The notes under the pieces: generated by a model
Told to the model about the DNA's origin: nothing
The model's database searches: none
Seen by the model: the letters and a program-made list of their open reading frames with translations, nothing else
In this document: piece after piece, positions 17,806 to 26,476 of the stretch
Position numbering within the stretch: position 1 is the first letter of the stretch
Layout: every line of letters starts with the position of its first letter
Made by a program: the position numbers and the translations under genes
Assembly: GCA_003001795.1 (NCBI GenBank)
Contig: PVNI01000004.1
Span: 1 to 64,000, forward strand
Direction: 5' to 3'
Origin: Actinomadura viridilutea
GTDB lineage: Bacteria; Actinomycetota; Actinomycetes; Streptosporangiales; Streptosporangiaceae
Length of the DNA: 64,000 nt

Positions 17806-18234
17806 TCACCCGCCGCCCGGCTGGGACGTGCGTCGGGCGACCTCGTCCGCGAGGCGGTCGAGAGAGCGCCGCAGCTCGTGTTCGGCGTGCTCTTCGGCCT
17901 GCGACGCGCCCTTCGCCTCCGGCTGGTCCCCGAGGAACGACAGGTGCACCACGACCTCGCTCGTCCCTCCGTCGTGGTCCGTGACCTGCAGCCAGCCCGC
18001 GTAGTCGGGCGTCCCCCGGCTGCCCCACTCCAGCCGGTGCCGCTCGGGCGAGCTGTGCATGACGCCCTCCCGCTCGACGCCGTGGGCGCGGTCCGCGGCC
18101 TCGGCGACGCCCGGGGCGGTTTCGTGCACGTCGATCTCGCCGGGCAGCCAGCGGTGCATCGTCTGGGTGTCGGCCGCGATGTCGAACACCACCCGGCTGT
18201 CGGCCGGCATCGTCCGGCTGGCCTCGTACTCCAT
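17806..18234 (-). CDS. SRPBCC (polyketide cyclase/START-like) family protein
   Basis: Protein of 142 residues with the START-like fold sequence pattern: an opening beta strand and helix (MEYEASRTMPADSRVVFDIAADTQTMHRWLPG), then alternating strands (HRLEWG, GWLQVTDHDGGTSEVVVHLSF) and a long amphipathic C-terminal helix. Such proteins bind small hydrophobic ligands; this one is unassigned. The ATG at 18234 follows AGTGAGGG. It is downstream of, and in the same direction as, the kinase-like gene. Confidence 0.7.
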   Translation of the reverse strand: MEYEASRTMPADSRVVFDIAADTQTMHRWLPGEIDVHETAPGVAEAADRAHGVEREGVMHSSPERHRLEWGSRGTPDYAGWLQVTDHDGGTSEVVVHLSFLGDQPEAKGASQAEEHAEHELRRSLDRLADEVARRTSQPGGG

Positions 18235-18274
18235 GGCCCTCACTCCCGGGTCTCGTCCTCCTGAGCCCTCTCGG

Positions 18275-18742
18275 TTACCCAGACAAAGCCGCCCTAACCG
18301 CGTCCATCCGGATCACGTCCACGCGGTCGAACCCCTCCTCCGCCGTCGGCGGCACGAGGCGCTTCCACGCGTCGAGCACGCCCACGGTGGGCACCCGGGC
18401 TCTTCCCGTCCTGGCGGCGTTGCGTTCCAGGCACACGTCCAGCGGCACGTCCAAGAACACCGCCCGCAGCCTCGCCCCATGCCGACGGGCGACCTCGATG
18501 ATCGACGCCCGCTCCCGCGGCGAGGCGTTGGTGTTGTCGACGACGACGTCCCGCCCTTCCCGCAGCAACTCGTCCAGCACTCGCCTCTGGCGTGCCTCGC
18601 GCCTGCGCGCGTTGGGCCAGTGGTCCTTGCTCACCACCGCATGCGTGCGCTGCAAATGCTCGGCCACCCACGTCGTCTTGCCGGCCCCCTGCACCCCGAC
18701 CATGACGACGACCTCCGGCCGGGACGTGCGGCTAGTCCTCAC
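18275..18742 (-). CDS. P-loop kinase (AAA_33/polynucleotide-kinase-like)
   Basis: Small ATPase of 155 residues. The Walker A motif GVQGAGKTTW lies near residue 16. VVVDNTNASPRERASIIE near residue 60 and an arginine-rich lid (LERNAARTG) follow, which is the pattern of zeta-toxin/PNK-like AAA_33 kinases. The substrate is unknown. The start is a GTG (18742) that overlaps the end of the membrane-protein gene, so the two are translationally coupled. Confidence 0.78.
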   Translation of the reverse strand: MRTSRTSRPEVVVMVGVQGAGKTTWVAEHLQRTHAVVSKDHWPNARRREARQRRVLDELLREGRDVVVDNTNASPRERASIIEVARRHGARLRAVFLDVPLDVCLERNAARTGRARVPTVGVLDAWKRLVPPTAEEGFDRVDVIRMDAVRAALSG

Positions 18743-19103
18743 CGCCCGCCGCATCCGCGAGGACCTCGGCGACCCGGCGCGCGGTCTCGGTCGGCAGCGG
18801 CACCGGGTGCCCCCGCCAACGCCGCGCCGCCAGCATCGCCGCGCATCCCGCACCGCCGCCGTACGCGGCCGCCGCCACCGCCGCGGCGGCCTCGGGCGGC
18901 AGCTTCTTCTCCAACAGGAGCAGTGTCAGCCGATACGACGCGGCCGTCGCGAGCGCGCCGAGCGTCCCCGCGACCATGCCCATCTGCACCGCGGGGAGAC
19001 GCCGCTGAGCCTTTTCCCAGATCTCCCGCTGCGCCGCCTCGGCCACGTCCCGCGTCATCTCCATGCTCCGTTCGAGCACCTCGGGCGAGGCCTGCTTTAC
19101 CAT
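18732..19103 (-). CDS. Small holin-like membrane protein
   Basis: Membrane protein of 123 residues with a charged N-terminal amphipathic helix and two hydrophobic segments (about 43-65 and 70-92), the second being Ala-rich and followed by RRWRG. The layout resembles the actinobacterial holin-X/phage-holin-like superfamily, although no lysis genes are nearby. It is the first gene of a short minus-strand operon with the P-loop kinase and perhaps the SRPBCC gene. Function unknown. Confidence 0.55.
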   Translation of the reverse strand: MVKQASPEVLERSMEMTRDVAEAAQREIWEKAQRRLPAVQMGMVAGTLGALATAASYRLTLLLLEKKLPPEAAAAVAAAAYGGGAGCAAMLAARRWRGHPVPLPTETARRVAEVLADAAGGED

Positions 19104-19210
19104 GCCCCTCCCCTACCCACTCACATGGCTTTAAGCGCCTTAACGCGCGCTTACCGCCACTTGGAGGGCCTCATGGGGACGGCGACTCCGGCGACGCCGG
19201 CTTATCGCCG

Positions 19211-19966
19211 TCAGAGGGTTCTTCCGAACAGCTCGAGCAGGTTGGTCCAGTGGCGTTCCGCGGCTTCGCTGTTGTACGCATCGGTGTCGGCCATGGTGTA
19301 GCCGTGGACGGCACCGGCGTAGACCTCGGTACGGTGCCGGACGCCCGCCGCAGTGAGGGCCTCGTCGAGGCGCGCGATCTGCTCGGGCGGCATGGAGGGG
19401 TCCTTGTCGGCGTGGGCGAAGTACAGTTCGGCGGTGATCCGGTCGGCGAGCAGGTGGGGGCTTTGCGGGTCGTCGGTCGCGAGGTCCGCGCCATGGAAAC
19501 CGGCCGCGGCCGCGACCTTTTCGGGGTGGCTCGCGGCGGTGAGCAGGGCCAGACGGGCGCCCATGCAGTAGCCGGACACTCCGACCGGCCCCGGACGAAC
19601 CTCCCGCCGAGTCGCCAGCCACCCCAGGTAGCTGCCGGCGTCGCGCGCCACGGCGTCCACGCTCAGCCCCTCCAGAAGCGGGACGATCCGATCGAACAGG
19701 GCCGGGCGGTCGGCCGAGGAGATGAAGTCCGGCAGCGGCACGACCGGCGCCCGCCCATGGCGGTAGAAGACGTTGGGGACCAGCACGGTGTAGCCGGCCT
19801 CGGCGAGACGGTCGGCCATCTTCCGCAGTTGTGGACGCAGACCGAAGGCGTCCATGTACACCAACACGGCGGGGTGGGCGGCGTTGTCGTCAGGGTGGGC
19901 CATGTAGGCGTCGGCGGTCCCATCCTGGGTGGGCACGTCGACCGTCATTCTCCGTACAGCGGTCAT
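19211..19966 (-). CDS. Dienelactone hydrolase family protein
   Basis: Alpha/beta hydrolase of 251 residues. The nucleophile elbow GVSGYCMGARLAL carries the catalytic Cys (about residue 124) characteristic of dienelactone hydrolases. HADKDPSMP supplies the Asp and AVHGYTM the His. It begins with the expected TVDVPTQDG and PAVLVYMDAFG segments. It probably cleaves a lactone or ester in aromatic-compound breakdown, but no pathway partner is adjacent. The ATG at 19966 follows AGAGGAG. Confidence 0.88.
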   Translation of the reverse strand: MTAVRRMTVDVPTQDGTADAYMAHPDDNAAHPAVLVYMDAFGLRPQLRKMADRLAEAGYTVLVPNVFYRHGRAPVVPLPDFISSADRPALFDRIVPLLEGLSVDAVARDAGSYLGWLATRREVRPGPVGVSGYCMGARLALLTAASHPEKVAAAAGFHGADLATDDPQSPHLLADRITAELYFAHADKDPSMPPEQIARLDEALTAAGVRHRTEVYAGAVHGYTMADTDAYNSEAAERHWTNLLELFGRTL

Positions 19967-20088
19967 GCGGCTGTCACTCCTCTCGCGTTCACGGCGCTTC
20001 AACGCGGCCTCTCAGCGCCGGCGGACCGGAGGGCTCTCACCCACGCCGATGCGGACGCCTCCAGCGCAGACCGGCGGCCGAAAGCGAC

Positions 20089-20307
20089 ATGATCACCGCC
20101 CCGCCCTCAGCGCGCAACGGCACCGCACCGGACAGGTTCGCATTGGACGAGCACGCTCGCGAGCAGGCGGTCGGCCGGACCGTCCTTCTGCTCGACGACA
20201 CCTGGACGACGGGATGGCGGACACGCTACTCCACCCGTACCAGCAGAACTGACCAGTCACGACTTCGGGCGTCCTCGACACGGTCGATCTTCCACGTCTG
20301 CTCATAG
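20089..20307 (+). pseudogene. Remnant of a phosphoribosyltransferase gene
   Basis: A 72-codon frame contains RFALDEHAREQAVGRTVLLL followed at once by DDTWTTG, which is the PRPP-binding motif of ComF-like phosphoribosyltransferases. The rest of the domain on either side is missing, and after the motif the translation becomes unlike protein. Its 3' end runs antisense into the small gene at 20226-20498. I read it as a decayed fragment. Confidence 0.55.
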
Positions 20308-20498
20308 ACGGGGAAGGTGTCGCCGGGACACAGGTCGAGAATGCGCTCCTCGTCGGTGGTGGCGGCAAGCCGGACGACAAGAGGCTGCCCCTCCCGCGCA
20401 TCGACGCCGATAACCCCGAAACTGACGGATTTGCCCCCGACATCCGTGTTCGCCTGCAGATGGGGGCCGAGCCAGATTTCTTCACCAGCCACAATCAC
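20226..20498 (-). CDS. Small conserved protein (DUF6406-like), candidate immunity protein
   Basis: Soluble all-beta-looking protein of 90 residues (GEEIWLGPHLQANTDVGGK... ending DWSVLLVRVE), similar to the actinobacterial DUF6406 type. It starts with a GTG that overlaps the stop codon of the calpain-like gene (GTGA), so the two are translated together. Small genes tied this way to protease-like polymorphic toxins often encode the protecting partner. That role is inference; nothing in the sequence proves it. Confidence 0.6.
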   Translation of the reverse strand: MIVAGEEIWLGPHLQANTDVGGKSVSFGVIGVDAREGQPLVVRLAATTDEERILDLCPGDTFPVYEQTWKIDRVEDARSRDWSVLLVRVE

Positions 20499-22033
20499 TC
20501 CAGCGTGATATATCGGGGCTTGAAATAAGCCTTGAACTGGCCGATCGTCAGGAGAGGAGGGTGAGTGTTGTTCCACGGGTTGCGGAGATGGATCATGCCA
20601 CGCTCATCGACCTTGGTCACCTCATAAGCGTGACCGTCGATGAGCCGGAAAGGGAGAAACGACTCGTCCGCACGTCTGTCACGCGTTCCGACCAGTATCG
20701 GCTTGCGGTCGTCCAGCCGCCGACGAAAGTCGGCGAGTAGCTGCTCATCGGGCGTGCGCCCCTGGCTGTCGTGCTCGGGGAACTCCACGCCTTCAGCCGG
20801 CAGACCGGTGAGCTGGGCGAGCAGTTCGGCGCGATCACGTGGTCGGCTGCCCTGGTTGAGCCGGACGTAGCCGTTCGGCGGGTCTCCGCTGTTCCCTGTG
20901 GCCTCCCACAAGCGCTTCTCCATGGCACGACGCTCATCGTCCCACGTCCGGTCGAGGCCAGCGATCGCCTTTTCCAGAACGGGCGCCCACGCGGCCTTGG
21001 TCGTCACCGAATCCGCGAACGCGGGTCGATCCGGCGCGCTGTCGAAGACCGGAAGCTCCGGTGTGACCATCAGCACGATGGACCGCCCGGTGGGCTCATA
21101 ACGCATCTTCGCCGAGGAGAACCGAGTCTCGTGAAGCCGTACCTCATAGTTGCCGTCATCGGTCTCCCGAACGCAATCACGGATCGCTTCGGGACGATGC
21201 CCGGCGACCGCGCCGAGCACGGCGATGATGCCGCAGTCGTTGAGCCTCCCCTGCTTCGTCTGTTCGCGCACCGGCTCACCGTTGAACAGCGGCGTCCGCG
21301 TCCCGTCTGGACGGTCCAACGGAGTGCCGTAGCGATCCGGCACTCTCTCAGGGCGCTCCCGAGGATCCTTGTAATCCGGCCGGTCGATCCTGTCGATCAG
21401 TTCTACTGGATCGTCAGTACGGTCGATCCTGCGCAGAACCTGCCTGCCGACAATGTGCCTGAAGCGCTCAGGCAGGCGTCCCTCCACATCGTCGGTACGA
21501 TCGGTCTGCGGCCAGGACTCCTGCCGTGCGGCGCCACGCTCTGCACGATGAAGATCGCCGGCCTGTGCGAAGGCCCTGCTCTCAGCGCGTGACGGTTGCC
21601 CTGAGGAGCGCGGGCTCACGCCTGGGACCGCAGTTCCTTTGTCCGAGGTCGACTGCCTGCCGACGTCCGCTGCCCTGGCTTCCCGCTTGCTTCCTCGTGT
21701 CTCGACAGCCCTTTCTGGGGGCGCCTGTGCGGCAGCTCTGCTTTCGGCACGCGACGGCCGTCCTGGAGTGCCTGGCCGGTCGGGAGGAAGTGCGGGCGCC
21801 TTGTCCGAAGCCGATGGCTTTCTGAGGCTCTCCACTTTGGAAGCCTGCCGACCAGTGCGTGCGTCAGCGCGACCTTCGGGAGGGGCCTGGGCGAAGGCTC
21901 TGCTTTCAGCACGTGACGGCCGCCTGAGGGAACCCGGCCGGTCCGGTGGAACTGGCGGCGGCTTGTCGGGATGCGTCTCCTCGACCGCCCTGGCGCGATT
22001 CTCAGTGCCTTTACCTGGGCGATCGACTGCCAC
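20495..22033 (-). CDS. Calpain-like cysteine protease with N-terminal repeats (candidate toxin/effector)
   Basis: Protein of 512 residues. The C-terminal half has the calpain (C2) catalytic set: Gln and Cys in QGRLNDCGII (about Q261, C267), His in LIDGHAYEV (about H468) and Asn in HLRNPWN (about N485). The N-terminal 170 residues are disordered and carry three copies of RPSRAESRAFAQ-type repeats at about 38, 92 and 147, a period near 54 residues, with Pro/Arg-rich linkers. There is no signal peptide or membrane segment. It starts at a GTG after AAAGGA. Bacterial calpain domains are often toxin tips; the overlapping downstream gene could be the antidote. A developmental protease is the main alternative. 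Confidence 0.72.
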   Translation of the reverse strand: MAVDRPGKGTENRARAVEETHPDKPPPVPPDRPGSLRRPSRAESRAFAQAPPEGRADARTGRQASKVESLRKPSASDKAPALPPDRPGTPGRPSRAESRAAAQAPPERAVETRGSKREARAADVGRQSTSDKGTAVPGVSPRSSGQPSRAESRAFAQAGDLHRAERGAARQESWPQTDRTDDVEGRLPERFRHIVGRQVLRRIDRTDDPVELIDRIDRPDYKDPRERPERVPDRYGTPLDRPDGTRTPLFNGEPVREQTKQGRLNDCGIIAVLGAVAGHRPEAIRDCVRETDDGNYEVRLHETRFSSAKMRYEPTGRSIVLMVTPELPVFDSAPDRPAFADSVTTKAAWAPVLEKAIAGLDRTWDDERRAMEKRLWEATGNSGDPPNGYVRLNQGSRPRDRAELLAQLTGLPAEGVEFPEHDSQGRTPDEQLLADFRRRLDDRKPILVGTRDRRADESFLPFRLIDGHAYEVTKVDERGMIHLRNPWNNTHPPLLTIGQFKAYFKPRYITLE

Positions 22034-22508
22034 GTCGCCGATCCTTTCGACTACCGCTCAGGAACCTTGTTCGCGGTCGGGCGCCTTCAGGCGGGTGCGG
22101 GCGAGTGCACAAGAGCTTACCTGAGCGGGCTACTTGCGGATCTGACGCCGTTCCGTTCGGGACCACGCCGTGACCTGCTAATTCACGTCGAGCCGAGCCA
22201 TTCCCCCGGCAACCGGAGCCGCACCTCGGTACGCAGGTGGCAATCCGCGCCACTAGCCTGCCTGCGCCCCAAGAAGAGACCGGACGACTGAGGCCCAATG
22301 TATTGGCCAGGTGTCCGAAACCGTCCCCGTCTGTGCACAAGCAGCGGTCGTTGTCCTGTGAAACGGCGATCAGAAATTGGTGACGCCGGTCCTGCCATCT
22401 GACCGATGCGCCCTCCCACCGCATCCTGGAGCCTGATGCCGCGTGTCCGGCGCCGACTGCTCTTCAACGCAGGAACCCTGCACCGAACATGGGTTGCCGT
22501 CTTGTCTG
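22034..22508. other. Intergenic stretch without recognisable features
   Basis: Between the calpain-like gene and the flavoprotein gene I see no frame with protein-like content, no palindrome and no RNA-like structure. It should contain the promoter of the calpain-like gene near its left end. Confidence 0.5.
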
Positions 22509-23708
22509 TCAGGGGGCGGGGGTGAGGCGGGTGAGGGTTTGGGCGAGGCGGTCGATGAGGGCGGGGGATGTCGGGTCGGTGAGGTTGCCCAGGATGTGGA
22601 TCGCCGCGCGCATCAGAGGCGGGTGGGCGATGCCCTGGCGGGCGGCCAGACGCATGATCCAGGGGTGCTCGATCGCGTTGACGAACCAGCGGCCCAGGGT
22701 GAACGGGCCGCCGAGCGTCGACCTCAGCGCCTGCGGATACGTGTACAGGACGCGCTCCCGCTGGGACGGCGTCGGCCGGGCCAGCGCCTGGACGATCACG
22801 TCGGCGGCGACCCGGGCCGAGCCGAGGGCGTAGGCGATTCCCTCCCCGTTCATCGGGTTGGCCATGCCGCCGGAGTCGCCCACCAGCAGAAGGCCGGGAT
22901 AGTAGTGCGGCCGGCGGGCGAAACCCATGGGAATCGCGGCGCCGCGGGCGGGGCCCGTGGCGTTGTCGCAGGTCAGCCCCCAGGCGGGCGGGAGCGTTTC
23001 GAGCCAGGAGCGCATGAGATGGCGAGGGTCGCCGTGGGCGCGGTTCAGCAGGGCGACGCCCACGTTGCAGGTGCCGTCGCCCATGCCGAAGACCCAGCCG
23101 TAGCCCGCGGGGACGACGTCGAGGTGGCATTCGAGCATGGCGTCGTCGTGCCGCGGGCTGCGGAAGTAGCGGCGCACGGCCACCCCGACGGGACGGTCGC
23201 GGCGGGGATGCAGGCCGAGGGAGACGGCGAGACGGGACGAGGCGCCGTCGGCGGCGACGACGAGACGCGCCTCGTGGACGCCGCCGTCGGTCGCGACCCC
23301 GACGACCCGGCCGGTGCGGTCGTCCAGCAGGGGGCCGGTGACCTTGGTGCGTTCGCGGAGCACGGCGCCGCCCGCCACGGCGTGGCGGACCAGGATCTCG
23401 TCGAGGTCATGGCGGGTGCGCTGCAGCCCGAAGCAGGGGAAGGCGGTGCCGTCGGGCCAGGGCACGTCGAGTGAACGGCCCGCGGCGACCAGGCGGACGC
23501 CGCGGTTGCGCGTCCAGCCGGGACGGTCCACGTCGACGCCGAGCGTGATCAGTTCGCGCACCGCGCGGGGCGTCAGGCCGTCACCGCAGACCTTGTCGCG
23601 CGGGAAGGCGGCCTTGTCCAGCAGCAGGACGTCCAGTCCCGCCCGGGCCAGATGGCAGGCCGTCGCCGAGCCCGCCGGCCCCGCGCCGACCACGATCACA
23701 TCGGTCAC
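22509..23708 (-). CDS. Geranylgeranyl reductase family FAD-dependent oxidoreductase
   Basis: Flavoprotein of 399 residues. The dinucleotide fold VIVVGAGPAGSATACHLA opens the protein, DKVCGDGLTPRAV is the conserved geranylgeranyl-reductase motif near residue 45, and LLVGDSGGMANPMNGEGIAYA is the second FAD motif near residue 285. This family saturates isoprenoid chains, for example on menaquinone or archaeal-type lipids. In actinomycetes a menaquinone reductase role (MenJ) is usual, but the substrate here is not proven. The likely start is the GTG at 23708, which places the FAD motif at the N-terminus; the frame stays open to 23756. Confidence 0.85.
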   Translation of the reverse strand: MTDVIVVGAGPAGSATACHLARAGLDVLLLDKAAFPRDKVCGDGLTPRAVRELITLGVDVDRPGWTRNRGVRLVAAGRSLDVPWPDGTAFPCFGLQRTRHDLDEILVRHAVAGGAVLRERTKVTGPLLDDRTGRVVGVATDGGVHEARLVVAADGASSRLAVSLGLHPRRDRPVGVAVRRYFRSPRHDDAMLECHLDVVPAGYGWVFGMGDGTCNVGVALLNRAHGDPRHLMRSWLETLPPAWGLTCDNATGPARGAAIPMGFARRPHYYPGLLLVGDSGGMANPMNGEGIAYALGSARVAADVIVQALARPTPSQRERVLYTYPQALRSTLGGPFTLGRWFVNAIEHPWIMRLAARQGIAHPPLMRAAIHILGNLTDPTSPALIDRLAQTLTRLTPAP

Positions 23709-23831
23709 GGCCCGATGGTTCCCCGGCGGACGACCGCCGCGTGACGATGTGACCACATGCGGTCACGAAGAGTGGACTTCGACGGTGTTCGGGCCGGGTG
23801 TGCCGGAGGCGCGCCGCTCGTCACCGGCCGC

Positions 23832-23868
23832 CCTCGGCTCCGCCGCCGGAACAGCGGCGGAGCCGAGG
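23832..23868. terminator. Hairpin terminator after the PTS operon
   Basis: Perfect 15-bp stem (CCTCGGCTCCGCCGC at 23832-23846 with its complement at 23854-23868) and a 7-base loop. It lies 8 bp after the stop of the SIS-domain gene, so it should end the minus-strand operon. The symmetrical stem could work in either direction. Confidence 0.75.
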
Positions 23869-23875
23869 CATCCGG

Positions 23876-24610
23876 TCAGTCCGGGGCGCCGCCCAGTTCC
23901 GGGACGCGGTGCCGGTAGCGCTCCAGCAGGTGCCGGTTGCGTTCGTCCCCGCCGGGGACGTTGGCGCTGGTCCAGCACGGCAGGTCGAGGCCGCGCTCGA
24001 GGGCCAGGTCGTGCAGTTCGGTCAGCAGCCGCGTCCACGCGTACGCGGCCAGGATGGTGGAGACGGCGGCGGTGCGGGGCGCGCCGGGCGGGTGGACGAC
24101 GTCGCCGGGCGGCACGGCGGTGTCGATGACGATCGCGGCGTGGTCGGTCAGCCTGCTCTCCGCTCGCGCCGCGGCGCGGGCGGAGGCCGCGGGCGAGGTG
24201 AAGGCGATGACCGGGACGCCGCGTCCCATGCACTCGCGGGCGATCTCGACGGGGTAGGGGTTGCGGCCGCTGGTGGAGAACACCACCGCCACGTCCGGGG
24301 GCGACGGGTCGGCGGCGCGCGCCACCGCCTGCCCGAGGCCGGGACGGCGTTCGGCCTCGGTGCTGGCGGGGGCGTCGTTGAGGGGGAAGACGGACGGGTC
24401 CCACATCGGACGCACGCACGCCAGGCCCCCGGCGCGGTAGAACGTCTCGCACACCAGGGCCAGGGAGTGCCCGGCCCCGGCGACGTGCACGAGTCCGCCG
24501 GCGGCGACGGCTTCCAGCACCAGCGCGGCCGCGTCGCCGATCGCCTTGGCGGAGCGTCCGTCGAGGTCGTCGAGCAGTGCGCGAACCCGGGCGGGATGCC
24601 CATCAGGCAT
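23876..24610 (-). CDS. SIS-domain protein (UPF0309 type, aminosugar-phosphate related)
   Basis: Sugar-isomerase-fold protein of 244 residues. HVAGAGHSLALVCETFYRAGG near residue 38, VVFSTSGRNPYPVEIA near 107 and IAFTSPAAS near 132 are SIS phosphosugar-binding segments. It belongs to the UPF0309 group; a Streptomyces relative (SCO4393) has been linked to N-acetylglucosamine 6-phosphate toxicity, so an aminosugar phosphate is a reasonable substrate. It is the last gene of a PTS operon and probably acts on the phosphorylated sugar delivered by it. AAGGAGG precedes the ATG. Confidence 0.8.
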   Translation of the reverse strand: MPDGHPARVRALLDDLDGRSAKAIGDAAALVLEAVAAGGLVHVAGAGHSLALVCETFYRAGGLACVRPMWDPSVFPLNDAPASTEAERRPGLGQAVARAADPSPPDVAVVFSTSGRNPYPVEIARECMGRGVPVIAFTSPAASARAAARAESRLTDHAAIVIDTAVPPGDVVHPPGAPRTAAVSTILAAYAWTRLLTELHDLALERGLDLPCWTSANVPGGDERNRHLLERYRHRVPELGGAPD

Positions 24611-24680
24611 CGGGCGAAGCCTCCTTCTGGGGGTGGGGCGGTCGAGGGGACAGGGGCCGGAGCCGCAGGCGGCGAGGCCG

Positions 24681-24983
24681 TCAGGGCAGCCAGCCCTGCG
24701 CGGTGAGCGCCTCACGCAGCCGTGTCGCCAGGCCCTCCCGGTCGAGGAAGTCGGTGATCGTGAGGACGACGGGCGCCAGGTCGGCGATCTCCGCGGTGTG
24801 CATGCCCTGGCCGATGACGACGTCGGGGCTCATCCCCCGGGCCGTGGAGATGTCGGTGTTCTCCACCCGGGCGTCCACGCCGAGAGAGCGCAGCGCGTCC
24901 TCGGCGGTCATCTTCAGCATGAGGCTCGACCCCATGCCGACGCCGCAGACGGCCAGCACTTCGAGCCTGCGGTCCAGTGCCAT
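24681..24983 (-). CDS. PTS system EIIB component, ascorbate/galactitol type
   Basis: Phosphocarrier of 100 residues. VLAVCGVGMGSSLML (Cys about residue 13) is the phosphorylated P-loop cysteine of the lactose/ascorbate/galactitol EIIB class. It passes phosphate from an EIIA to the sugar moving through the EIIC encoded upstream. No EIIA gene is present in the window, so that partner must be encoded elsewhere. GAAGGAG lies before the ATG. Confidence 0.88.
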   Translation of the reverse strand: MALDRRLEVLAVCGVGMGSSLMLKMTAEDALRSLGVDARVENTDISTARGMSPDVVIGQGMHTAEIADLAPVVLTITDFLDREGLATRLREALTAQGWLP

Positions 24984-25014
24984 GTTCGCTCCTTCGTCTT
25001 TTCGGGGGGCGGTG

Positions 25015-26469
25015 TTACGCGCCGGAGACGGCCTCGGCGCCCTTGCCCGTGCCGGCGTCCTTGCCGGGCTGCTCGCCCGCGGCGGCCTGCCGGCGGCTCT
25101 CGCGGCGGCCGAGGACGATCAGGGTGGCGACGGTCGCGGCCAGCGCCACGACCGGGACGGCCCAGACCGCGGCGCCGCCCACCAGGGGGTCGGCGGCCTT
25201 GAGCAGCCAGGCGATCGCGTACCAGTCGGGGTCGGCGAGGGTGGCCAGCTCGGGCGCGGTCCGCTCGAACAGGCCCCAGGTGACGGCCTGCCCGACGGCC
25301 AGGGTCAGCCCGGTGACCACGCCGCCGATGACGGCGCCGCGCCAGCCCGCCACCGCGTTGCCGAACAGCGCGGCCGCGCCGCCCACGAAGAACAGCATGA
25401 TCATGGGCGGGACCAGGGTGAACCAGCCCGCGGCGGCGAAGACCGCCACGCACCCCAGGAACACCGCCAGCGCGGCCACGAACCCGATCATGACGGCGGT
25501 GGGCGCGACCGGGAAGACGGTCGGGGCGTCCAGCGCGGGCCGGGTGCCGGGGATCACCCGGTCGCTGAAGCCCTTGAACGCGGGCACGATCTCGGCGAGG
25601 AACATCCGCACGCCGAACAGCAGGATCGCGATGCCGCCCGCGAAGCGCAGGCCCACCAGCAGGCCCCACACCCACGACGACAGCTTGTCGTCCATCTCGG
25701 CGGCCTGCTCGGCCACGACGGCGTCGTCGGCGAACGCCACCGCCAGGAGCATGATCACGCAGATGATGAGGGCGGTGCTGACGTTGATGTCCTTGAAGAA
25801 CGACAGCTGGCGCGGCAGCGAGAGCTTCTCGGTGTCGTGCCGCTCGCGGTCCCCGAACGGGCGGGCCGCGTACCCGGTGACGACCGCGGCGAGCGAGCTG
25901 GTGTGGGCGAACCCGAACCGGTCGTCCGGCATGACGCGGCGCATCAGCGGCCGCATCCACAGCGGCTGCAGCGTCCAGTAGGCGGCGACGAACCCGGCCC
26001 CGCACAGCACGAGGGTGAGCTGGTCGGCGTCCGGCGCGATGGTGACCAGCGCCGCCCCCGTGACGGTGCTGATCCAGAACATCAGGTGCCCGGTCAGGTA
26101 CAGGTACCGGGCCGCCGGGAACAGCCGCACGAGCAGGACGTGCACCAGGAACGCCACGGTGATCACCAGGGCGACCGTGCCGCCCTGGCGGGACAGGAAC
26201 TCGGCCAGGGTGTGGTCGGCCTTGGGCGGGTTCGTGCCCATGGCGCTGGCCAGCACGGTCTGGAAGCTGGTCAGCCCGCCGGTGAACACCTCCACGCCGA
26301 TGAAGAGGATGACCACGCCGATCGTGGCGCGCAGCGCGCCCGCCAGCACGTCCTCCAGGCGCTTGCGCTGCAGCAGCAGCCCGATGAGCGTGATCAGTCC
26401 GATGAGGACGGGCACCTGGCCGAACACGTTGTCGGCCAGGAAGGTGAGGACGTCTTTGACGATGTCCAT
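25015..26469 (-). CDS. PTS system EIIC component, ascorbate (UlaA-like) family
   Basis: Integral membrane transporter of 484 residues with about 11 hydrophobic segments. The start MDIVKDVLTFLADNVFGQVP and the TIGVVILFIGVEVFTGG helix are typical of UlaA-type EIIC proteins. It phosphorylates its sugar during import, with the EIIB encoded 31 bp downstream. Family members carry L-ascorbate, but actinobacterial relatives are uncharacterised and the SIS neighbour suggests an aminosugar or similar substrate. It follows the secreted-protein gene by 7 bp, so the operon is tight. Confidence 0.88.
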   Translation of the reverse strand: MDIVKDVLTFLADNVFGQVPVLIGLITLIGLLLQRKRLEDVLAGALRATIGVVILFIGVEVFTGGLTSFQTVLASAMGTNPPKADHTLAEFLSRQGGTVALVITVAFLVHVLLVRLFPAARYLYLTGHLMFWISTVTGAALVTIAPDADQLTLVLCGAGFVAAYWTLQPLWMRPLMRRVMPDDRFGFAHTSSLAAVVTGYAARPFGDRERHDTEKLSLPRQLSFFKDINVSTALIICVIMLLAVAFADDAVVAEQAAEMDDKLSSWVWGLLVGLRFAGGIAILLFGVRMFLAEIVPAFKGFSDRVIPGTRPALDAPTVFPVAPTAVMIGFVAALAVFLGCVAVFAAAGWFTLVPPMIMLFFVGGAAALFGNAVAGWRGAVIGGVVTGLTLAVGQAVTWGLFERTAPELATLADPDWYAIAWLLKAADPLVGGAAVWAVPVVALAATVATLIVLGRRESRRQAAAGEQPGKDAGTGKGAEAVSGA

Positions 26470-26476
26470 GGGGGGG

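Noticed and set aside
18732..19103. Prophage remnant suggested by the holin-like protein
   Set aside because: No endolysin, structural, integrase or attachment-site signals lie nearby; holin-like small membrane proteins are common in actinomycete chromosomes.
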